Source: an uncultured Myxococcales bacterium
GTDB taxonomy: Bacteria > Myxococcota_A > Bradymonadia > UBA7976 > UBA1532
Direction: 5' to 3'
Length of the DNA stretch: 9,232 bases
Assembly: GCA_937896275.1 (NCBI GenBank)
Contig: CALBMW010000097.1
Coordinates: forward strand, 1 to 9,232
The translations under genes were made by a program, and so were the position numbers. The notes below the pieces were generated by a model that was not told the origin of the DNA, searched no databases, and was given only the letters and a program-made list of their open reading frames with translations. This document shows positions 4,377-9,232 of this stretch, piece after piece; the first letter of the stretch is position 1, and every line of letters begins with the position of its first letter.

Positions 4377-6170
4377 TCAGGCCGCCGCGTCGCCCCGGCT
4401 GGTCGCCTCGGCGCCGGGGAGGGTGAAGTAGAAGGTCGCGCCACCGCCGGGCTCGCTCACCGCGCGCGCCGTGCCGCCGTGCATCTGGGCCACGCGCGCG
4501 ACGAGCGCCAAGCCCAGCCCCTCGCCCTCGAACTCGGCCGGGCCGTGCAGTCGGTGAAAGGGCTGGAAGAGCTTCTCGCCGAAACGGGCGTCGAAGCCGA
4601 CCCCGTTGTCGCGCACGAAGTACTCGGGGGGCGCGCTGCCGGGCACCACACCCAGCTCGACGTGGCCCACCGGCAAGGGGGCGGTGAACTTCCAGGCGTT
4701 GTCGACGAGGGCGTCGACGAGCACGCGCAGGTGCTCGGGATCGCCCTCCACGCGCAGCGTGGGCGGGGTGCGCAGCTCGACGGCGCGGTCGGGATCGCGG
4801 GCTCGCAGGGTGTCGAAGCGCCCGGTGGCGAGCGGGACGAGGTCGACCGTCAAGCTGCGCGGCTCGAGGGCGCTCAGCTCGGACAGCTGCAGGAGCGCCG
4901 CGAGCACCTCGTCCATGCGCTCGGCGGATCGCTCGACCCGATGGAGTAGCTCGCGGCTGTCGTCGTCGAGCGCGGCCCCCGCGTCGTCCAGCACGATGTC
5001 CGCGAAGCTGATGATCGAGCGCAGGGGCGTCCGCAGGTTGTGGGACGCCGAGTAGACGAAGGTGGCGAGCTGCCGGTTGGCCTGCTCGAGCGCCGCCGTG
5101 CGGGCCTTCACCCGCCGTTCGAGGGCGTCGTTGGCCTCGCGTAGCTCGAGGGTCTGCCCGGCGACCCGCTTCTCGAGGTCGCCGACGCGCAGCACGATGC
5201 GTCCGGCGAGGGGGCGCAGCGCGAACCACATGACCGCGACGCCGGCGACCAGCAGGGCGGCGATGAGCCCGGCGATGAGCCACTGTTGGTGGCGGATGGG
5301 GCCGAGGACGGCGTCGGGATCGCGCAGCACCAGGACCGCCCACGGCAGATCGGGCAGGCGCGCGAACGAGACCAGCAGAGGCCGCGGTTGGGACACCAAC
5401 TCCACGCCCTCCGCCTCAGCGCCCTCGGCGCCCGTCACGACGCGACGGACGATGTCGGCGAGGACCTCGGGGACGGGGCGGTCGGGCCCCAGCGCGCCGT
5501 CGCGCGAAGCGAACACGACCAATGGCCGGCCATCGCGCAGCGCCACGATCAACGCGTCGCCGCCGAGGCCCAGCCCAATCGGATCGGCCGCGGCCGAACG
5601 GAGGGGGGCCAGGTCGTAGAGCACGAGATCGGCGCCCAGCCGGCGCCCCGCCCGATCGATGATGGCCGACTCGATCAGGAGGGCGTCGTGGCCCGCCACG
5701 CGCAGCGGCCCGCGCATGGTGGTGCCGATGGCTGGATTGAGGTGCTGGGCCGGATCGATGGCGGTTCCGACGGCGACCACCTGCCGCCCACCGGCGTCGA
5801 AGCGGGCGATACCGAGCACCTCGGTCGCGTCGCCGAGGGCGTCAAGAAGGATCGGCTCGAGGCTGCGGGTGAGCTCGGCGTGGTCGATTTCACCGCCCTC
5901 GTGAGCCGCGAGCAGCTGTCGGGCGCGCGTCCGGCTGCTGATTTGACCGGCGACCCTCTGGGCGCGGGACAGGAACTCGGCCGCCGCGTTTCGACGGATG
6001 TGCGCCGCGAACACCTGCCGCTCCCACTCGGCCTCGGTCAACCGGTGGCGAAGAGGCAAGATCCCCGCGAGCGCAACGGCGATGCCGACGCCCAGCATCG
6101 CCAGCACGGCGGTGAGCAGGATCTTGGCCTGCAGGCGACCTGCGTCCGTGGTGTGTCGCTCGTCTGACAT
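4377..6170 (-). CDS. Membrane-bound sensor histidine kinase with a cache-like periplasmic domain
   Basis: The 597-residue protein has TM1 (about 17-40), a roughly 255-residue extracytoplasmic region (41-295) with the look of a double-cache ligand sensor (LGIARFDAGGRQVVAVGTAI, 119-138), TM2 (about 296-318), a coiled-coil linker (about 325-370) and a kinase core. The core has H377 in SASHNLRTPLRSI, N-box DALVDNAWKF with N491, G1 box DNGVGFD (521-527), F-box LFQPFHRLH and G2 box GEGLGL (549-554). All elements for ATP binding and autophosphorylation are present. There is no clear HAMP domain. The residue after the phosphoacceptor is N378 where many kinases have D or E; SHNLR forms also occur in known kinases. 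No response regulator is encoded in the window, so its partner is elsewhere, and the ligand is unknown. ATG 6170 is chosen because TM1 follows shortly and a promoter abuts it; there is no ribosome binding site. Confidence 0.95.
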   Translation of the reverse strand: MSDERHTTDAGRLQAKILLTAVLAMLGVGIAVALAGILPLRHRLTEAEWERQVFAAHIRRNAAAEFLSRAQRVAGQISSRTRARQLLAAHEGGEIDHAELTRSLEPILLDALGDATEVLGIARFDAGGRQVVAVGTAIDPAQHLNPAIGTTMRGPLRVAGHDALLIESAIIDRAGRRLGADLVLYDLAPLRSAAADPIGLGLGGDALIVALRDGRPLVVFASRDGALGPDRPVPEVLADIVRRVVTGAEGAEAEGVELVSQPRPLLVSFARLPDLPWAVLVLRDPDAVLGPIRHQQWLIAGLIAALLVAGVAVMWFALRPLAGRIVLRVGDLEKRVAGQTLELREANDALERRVKARTAALEQANRQLATFVYSASHNLRTPLRSIISFADIVLDDAGAALDDDSRELLHRVERSAERMDEVLAALLQLSELSALEPRSLTVDLVPLATGRFDTLRARDPDRAVELRTPPTLRVEGDPEHLRVLVDALVDNAWKFTAPLPVGHVELGVVPGSAPPEYFVRDNGVGFDARFGEKLFQPFHRLHGPAEFEGEGLGLALVARVAQMHGGTARAVSEPGGGATFYFTLPGAEATSRGDAAA

Positions 6171-6176
6171 TGGCGG

Positions 6177-6205
6177 AGCCTAGGCATGCCGTCCAGGGGC
6201 GTCAA
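6177..6205 (-). promoter_or_regulatory. Candidate sigma70-type promoter giving a leaderless kinase mRNA
   Basis: Read on the minus strand, TTGACG (6205-6200) is followed by a 17-bp spacer and TAGGCT (6182-6177). The kinase ATG begins at 6170, seven bases beyond the -10 box, so transcription would start at the A of the start codon. No Shine-Dalgarno sequence is seen before the ATG, which fits leaderless translation. The promoter lies wholly in the 52-bp gap after the YhhN gene, so the kinase can be expressed on its own. Confidence 0.6.
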
Positions 6206-6222
6206 TCGATCGTCGGCCGGGG

Positions 6223-6921
6223 TCAGGCCACCTGCGCGGCGAGGTAGGCGAGGCCCGCGCCGCCGATGATCAGCTGGGCGACGTAGTAGAGCGGGAGGCC
6301 CAGGGCCCGATTGCCGAAGCCCGCCTCGGCGAAGCGATCGAGGGCCACCGAGATGTCGCTCAGGTAGAACAGGAAGGCGCCGAGCGTGAGCGTCGCCAGC
6401 GCCGGGTGGCGGGGCGGCAGGCCGGCCGCGCAGATGACCATGACCGTGATCACCACCATGTAGGCCATCACCGGGCGCATCATCGCCGCCGGGATCTTCG
6501 GGCGCAGATCGACGTAGAGGAGCGCCGTGAGCGGGACGATCAGCAGCGCCGCGACGAGCATCCACAGCGGCCGGGGACCGGCCAGCACGAAGCTCACCGT
6601 GTAGGCAACGTGGCCCAGCAGGAAGGCGACCAGGCCGCCGAGGAAGGCGCGTTGGCCCGGGAAGATCAGCAGGATGTCGCCGACCGCGGCCAGGCAGAGG
6701 CCCACGAAGAGGGTCGTGCCGGCGACGGTGCCGGTGATCCCGGTTCCGAGCGCGAAGCACAGGAAGCCGGCCGAGGCCAGCGGCTTGAAGGCCAACCGCC
6801 CCCGATGGCTGTCGGCGCGCTCCGCGAAGAGCAGGGCCACGACGGCCGCCAGGGTCAGGAGGGCGCCGAGCAGTCCCCACGGGGCCGCGCCCGCCCGGTC
6901 CAACCAGACCTCGATGTCCAT
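6223..6921 (-). CDS. YhhN/TMEM86 family membrane protein (lysoplasmalogenase-like)
   Basis: The 232-residue protein has about eight hydrophobic segments and the order of conserved blocks of the YhhN family: KPLAS (46-50), GLCLAAVGDILLI (74-86) with D82, FLGGLVAFLLGHVAYTVSFV (93-112), the conserved VMAYMVV (151-157), GAFLFYLSDISVALDRF (181-197) with D189, and LPLYYVAQLII (209-219). D82 and D189 match the pair of membrane aspartates thought to form the catalytic site. Vertebrate TMEM86B and a Legionella member hydrolyse the vinyl-ether bond of lysoplasmalogens; whether this bacterium makes plasmalogens cannot be told from the window, so substrate is inferred. It is an inner-membrane protein of normal, complete length. 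The start ATG 6921 has GGAAGGGG (6940-6933) 11 bp upstream, a rather long spacing. It lies 52 bp upstream of the kinase on the same strand. Confidence 0.92.
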   Translation of the reverse strand: MDIEVWLDRAGAAPWGLLGALLTLAAVVALLFAERADSHRGRLAFKPLASAGFLCFALGTGITGTVAGTTLFVGLCLAAVGDILLIFPGQRAFLGGLVAFLLGHVAYTVSFVLAGPRPLWMLVAALLIVPLTALLYVDLRPKIPAAMMRPVMAYMVVITVMVICAAGLPPRHPALATLTLGAFLFYLSDISVALDRFAEAGFGNRALGLPLYYVAQLIIGGAGLAYLAAQVA

Positions 6922-7329
6922 GGCAGATTCGACCCCTTCCGACCAACGGGCCCGGGCAACCTAACGCAACGCCTGCGGGACGGCGAGGACGCCGATCGGC
7001 GCGTCCGCGGGCGCGGTGCTGGGCGCGGGTTCGCGCGGGCCTCGTCTGCATCGCCGTCTGTGGGCGGATCGGAGGCCGTCGGGGAGGAGGGGCGTCGGGC
7101 CACGGGCCGGCCGGTCGAGGGCCGGGGTCGGCGCAAAGAGATGCCCCGGCAACCGCGTGACGATCGCGGTGCGTGCGCGCGGCGGAGCCCGTCCTTGGCC
7201 CTCGCGAGGCGACAGTCTGTCCGCGACACAGGGGGCCGATGCACGCCTCCGGCCGAGCCCGCCAGTTGGGGGGCGATGGGGCTTTGCCCTATGATTCCAG
7301 CCTGTGCGGAAACTCGACCGGAGACTTGG
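6922..7329. other. 408-bp divergent intergenic region, no gene seen
   Basis: This spacer separates the minus-strand YhhN gene from the plus-strand M14-like gene. Frames across it translate to arginine/proline/glycine-rich low-complexity text without family likeness. For YhhN, TAGGTT (6963-6958, minus strand) could be a -10 box with a leader of about 30 nt, but no good -35 is present. The middle has gggcc-rich strings including the palindrome ccggccgg (7107-7114). I see no RNA gene or riboswitch that I can support. Confidence 0.5.
7266..7295 (+). promoter_or_regulatory. Candidate promoter of the M14-like hydrolase gene
   Basis: TTGGGG (7266-7271) and TATGAT (7290-7295) are separated by 18 bp. 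The -10 box is good and the -35 box weak. Transcription would begin near 7302, leaving a leader of about 28 nt that contains the GGAG ribosome binding site at 7320-7323. Confidence 0.4.
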
Positions 7330-8142
7330 ATGCTGTACACCGACTATGTCGATGCCCTCTTGGAGCAGGCCGAGGGCTTCCGAGTCGACACCTTCGCGGA
7401 TGTAACTCATGGAGATCGAGCCTACCCCCTGCTGGTGCTGACCCGACCCGGCCCGCGCACCCTTCTCGTGACGGCGGGCTTCCACGGCGACGAGCCGGCC
7501 GGCCCGATGACGCTGCTCAACCACCTGCCCGAGGTGCGGCGTCTCGCGGACGAGTGGGGCGTGGGCCTGCGCATCTATCCGAGCCTCAACCCGACGGGCT
7601 TCGAGGACGGCAGCCGCTACAACCGGTTCGGCGAGCGCCCCAACAACGACTTCCTGCGCTATCAGCTGGACTCGGGCGCGTGGCTCGGAGAGCTTCGACC
7701 CGGGCAGACGGCGACGCGGTGGGAGGACGTTGACGCGGCGGCTCGCGAGACGCGGGCGCTGCGTGACGAGCTGACCGCGCTCCCGCCGCCGGACGCAGCC
7801 CTCGATCTGCACCAGGATCGATATACGCCCGGTGCTTGGCACTATGCTTACAGCTTCGGCGACCCGCAGTCCTACGCACCGATGGTGCAGGCGTCCACGC
7901 CCCACGCCCCGCCCTTGGCGAACCAGATGGTCGACTCGGGCTACGACGAGCATGTCGGCATCCGATCGGACGGGCTGGGGCTCATCGAGTTCCACGATGG
8001 CAGCATCACGGACTGGCTCTGGCGCCGCGGGGTGCGCCACACGGCCGCGCTCGAGACGACCACCGACACGCCACCGACGGTGTGCGATCAGATCAACCTC
8101 GCCTGGATCGAGGGGTTCATCGAACTGGCGGCCCGCAGCTGA
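7330..8142 (+). CDS. M14-type zinc hydrolase (succinylglutamate desuccinylase/aspartoacylase-like)
   Basis: The 270-residue protein carries the zinc carboxypeptidase-like signature: TLLVTAGFHGDEPAGP (44-59) gives ligands H52 and E55, DLHQDRYTP (159-167) gives the third ligand H161, and ALETTTD (240-246) has the probable catalytic glutamate E242. SLNPTGFEDGSRYNRFGERP (85-104) with the following NNDF corresponds to the substrate-binding arginine/asparagine segment of the family. These enzymes hydrolyse amide or peptide bonds next to a free carboxylate; substrate here is unknown. No signal peptide is seen, so it is likely cytoplasmic. The ATG at 7330 is chosen for its GGAG ribosome binding site 6 bp upstream; earlier in-frame ATGs (such as MGLCPM) would add sequence not typical of the family. 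The stop overlaps a small hairpin, ccgcag 8133-8138 with ctgcgg 8149-8154. A 94-bp gap separates it from the next gene. Confidence 0.88.
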   Translation: MLYTDYVDALLEQAEGFRVDTFADVTHGDRAYPLLVLTRPGPRTLLVTAGFHGDEPAGPMTLLNHLPEVRRLADEWGVGLRIYPSLNPTGFEDGSRYNRFGERPNNDFLRYQLDSGAWLGELRPGQTATRWEDVDAAARETRALRDELTALPPPDAALDLHQDRYTPGAWHYAYSFGDPQSYAPMVQASTPHAPPLANQMVDSGYDEHVGIRSDGLGLIEFHDGSITDWLWRRGVRHTAALETTTDTPPTVCDQINLAWIEGFIELAARS

Positions 8143-8236
8143 GGCAGCCTGCGGCCGTCCGCGCAGAAAGGGCGTGCCTTGTCAGCCACGGCGAGCGCAC
8201 CATCACCGGCGCGCCTTCCAGCTGCAGGAGTCCTCG

Positions 8237-8860
8237 ATGCCGTGGCCCACGGTCCCCCCCGACGTCGACATGCCCGTGCCGGCCCTCCGTGATCCGACCA
8301 TCGCTGCCTTCGCCTTCCGACTCAAGAGCGTGGGCATGGATCCGCACGTCGACCAGACGGACTGCGACTTCTTCGTCGATGGGCACGAGGTCGCGCTCTG
8401 GCTGCCGCACGTGCTCGACGCCAGCAAGCACGCATACGACGGGGTGGGGTTGGCCGACCTGGCGTCGGTCGGCAACACGCTGACCCTCAGCTCGACCTAC
8501 CAGGGGCAGCACAAGCGCAGCGAGAAGCTCTCGCCCGTGAAGCCGGTGTCCTTCGACACGCGCATCACGTCCGTCAAGCACAGCGCCGCCGGCGGAGAGG
8601 TCACGCTGCGCGTCGGGGTCGAGTTGGCGGCGGGCAGCAGCGGGGCGTTCGTGGTGGCGGCGCCTTACGCGCGCAAGATGCCGAAGTTCGCGAACCATGG
8701 CGCGTACGTGGCCGCGGGCGCCTGGGTGGCGGTGGATCGCAGCGGCACGCTCGAGCTCAAGGTGGTGCCGGGCGGCGTGACGCAGTACGGCCTCTTCGTG
8801 GCCAAGAACGTGCCGAGTCAGATCACGCCCCTATCGGCCGTGTCGTTACACAGTCTCTGA
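8237..8860 (+). CDS. Unrecognised 207-residue protein
   Basis: I do not recognise this family. The start ATG 8237 is well supported by AGGAG (8226-8230) at 6 bp; the upstream open frame to 7832 is only a shadow of the M14-like gene. There is no signal peptide or membrane span. The N-terminus is proline-rich (MPWPTVPPDVDMPVPALRDP, 1-20). Residues 26-70 have mixed acidic and histidine content (DPHVDQTDCDFFVDGHEVAL) with one cysteine, C43. From about 80 to the end, alternating polar/apolar stretches such as EVTLRVGVEL (121-130), AFVVAAPYA, AYVAAGAWVAV and TLELKVVPGG suggest a beta-rich domain. It ends SAVSLHSL. Third positions are G/C-rich as in its neighbours. It may share a transcript with the M14-like gene 94 bp upstream. 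The structure suggestion is inference from the residue pattern only. Confidence 0.8.
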   Translation: MPWPTVPPDVDMPVPALRDPTIAAFAFRLKSVGMDPHVDQTDCDFFVDGHEVALWLPHVLDASKHAYDGVGLADLASVGNTLTLSSTYQGQHKRSEKLSPVKPVSFDTRITSVKHSAAGGEVTLRVGVELAAGSSGAFVVAAPYARKMPKFANHGAYVAAGAWVAVDRSGTLELKVVPGGVTQYGLFVAKNVPSQITPLSAVSLHSL

Positions 8861-8882
8861 CCGGGAGCCGCCTGATCAGGAG

Positions 8883-8932
8883 CGGCCGTGGCTGCGGCCG
8901 GGACGCCCCTCGAGAGCGTTCGGGGCAACGCT
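8883..8932 (+). terminator. Two adjacent hairpins downstream of the 207-aa gene
   Basis: The first has cggccg (8883-8888), loop tggctg, cggccg (8895-8900). The second has agcgtt (8915-8920), loop cggggc, aacgct (8927-8932), followed by gttggggg. Both stems are perfect 6-mers. They start 22 bp after the stop and could stop transcription, though no U-tract follows. The rest of 8861-9034 shows only GC-rich sequence up to the promoter of the next gene. Confidence 0.4.
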
Positions 8933-9019
8933 GTTGGGGGCCCGGACGGACCCGGGATGGGCGGGGCAGGCGGCACCGAGCGGGCGGCGGTCAGGGGCAA
9001 CGCGACGCGGCGCGGCGTG

Positions 9020-9028
9020 TGCTAGTGT
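9020..9028 (+). promoter_or_regulatory. Extended -10 promoter for a leaderless small gene
   Basis: TGC followed by TAGTGT (9023-9028) forms an extended -10 element. The ATG at 9035 lies exactly seven bases after its last T, where transcription would start, and no ribosome binding site precedes it. No good -35 box is seen, which is common for extended -10 promoters. Confidence 0.5.
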
Positions 9029-9034
9029 GCGCGC

Positions 9035-9232
9035 ATGAAAACCGTGACCAACAAGACCAACGCCCCCCTTCAAGTTCCCCTCGGTGGCGGCAAGGTGCTG
9101 CGCCTCGGGCCGGGCATGTCGGGGCAGATCCGAGACGAGGCCGCGAACCACGGTCCGCTGCGAAAGCTGGTTGAGGCCGGGCACTTGGAGGTGCACGCCG
9201 GTGCCGCCGGCGCCGCGGCCGCGGGCGGCAAG
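9035..9232 (+). CDS. Small unrecognised protein, N-terminal part (3' end outside window)
   Basis: The frame from ATG 9035 is open to the window edge, giving 66 residues. It begins MKTVTNKTNAPLQVPLGGGK (1-20), continues VLRLGPGMSGQIRDEAANHG (21-40) and PLRKLVEAGHLEVHAG (41-56), then becomes alanine/glycine-rich (57-65). The layout of a short N-terminal strand, a PLxGGK-LRLGPG turn and a helix LRKLVEAG followed by LEV resembles short uncharacterised proteins of GC-rich Gram-negatives that I recall, but I cannot name a family. The alanine/glycine stretch may be a linker to another domain beyond the window or a low-complexity tail. A promoter immediately upstream suggests a leaderless mRNA. No signal peptide or membrane segment is seen. 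Confidence 0.7.
   Translation, partial: MKTVTNKTNAPLQVPLGGGKVLRLGPGMSGQIRDEAANHGPLRKLVEAGHLEVHAGAAGAAAAGGK

Noticed and set aside
4088..4444. N-terminal extension of the M48 protease to 395 codons
   Set aside because: ATG 4087 begins a textbook lipoprotein signal peptide; the extension would bury it and has no family likeness.
5286..6167. Plus-strand open frame of 293 codons
   Set aside because: Antisense to the cache-like half of the histidine kinase; no motif and atypical composition.
6406..8142. Long plus-strand open frame of 578 codons
   Set aside because: Only its 3' half (from 7330) has family motifs. The 5' part is antisense to the YhhN gene and reads as low-complexity R/E/Q/H-rich text, a shadow of high GC content.

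Overview
The window is about 9.2 kb of very GC-rich bacterial DNA. Coding frames are strongly biased to G or C at third codon positions, genes are packed on both strands, and the spacers are G-rich and repeat-bearing. Gene content (AlkB, DUF924, DUF1993, DUF1294, a lipoprotein M48 protease, a cache-type histidine kinase, a YhhN/TMEM86 membrane protein, an M14-like hydrolase) and intergenic repeats built on cgcagagg suggest a Gram-negative bacterium of the Myxococcota/deltaproteobacterial kind. That placement is inference from style and content; there is no rRNA or other phylogenetic marker here.

Layout. 1-340 (+) is the C-terminal part of an unrecognised protein. 341-629 is non-coding and repeat-rich. 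On the minus strand a DUF924 gene (630-1178) overlaps by 4 nt a truncated DinB-family stub (1175-1408). Divergent from these is an intact alkB-type dioxygenase (1519-2178, +). It converges on a minus-strand series: DUF1294 membrane protein (2240-2551), DUF1993 protein (2605-3120), M48 metalloprotease lipoprotein (3257-4087), a stub of a zinc alcohol dehydrogenase (4173-4295), a large sensor histidine kinase (4377-6170) and a YhhN-type lysoplasmalogenase-like membrane protein (6223-6921). After a 408-bp divergent spacer the plus strand carries an M14/succinylglutamate desuccinylase-like zinc hydrolase (7330-8142), an unrecognised 207-aa protein (8237-8860) and the start of a small unrecognised protein that runs off the window (9035 onward).

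How the genes fit together. I see mostly independent housekeeping or accessory genes, not one dedicated pathway. AlkB is a DNA/RNA alkylation-repair enzyme; the neighbouring DUF1993 protein and DinB stub share the DinB-like helical-bundle fold, but I infer no functional link. The kinase has no response regulator in view. The M48 lipoprotein and the YhhN protein both point to the cell envelope.

Most interesting structure. (i) Two start codons, of the kinase and the small protein at 9035, sit 6 bp after a -10-like hexamer with no ribosome binding site, suggesting leaderless mRNAs; the protease may be a third, weaker case. (ii) Two gene stubs (dinB, adh) keep their start signals but end at sharp homology breaks. 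(iii) The 341-629 spacer holds a repeated module whose second copy is longer by exactly 19 bp, the period of an internal duplication, and the two copies flank a cgcagagg block. (iv) There are long inverted repeats at two gene ends. I found no convincing CRISPR, mobile element, tRNA, or previously undescribed multi-gene system.
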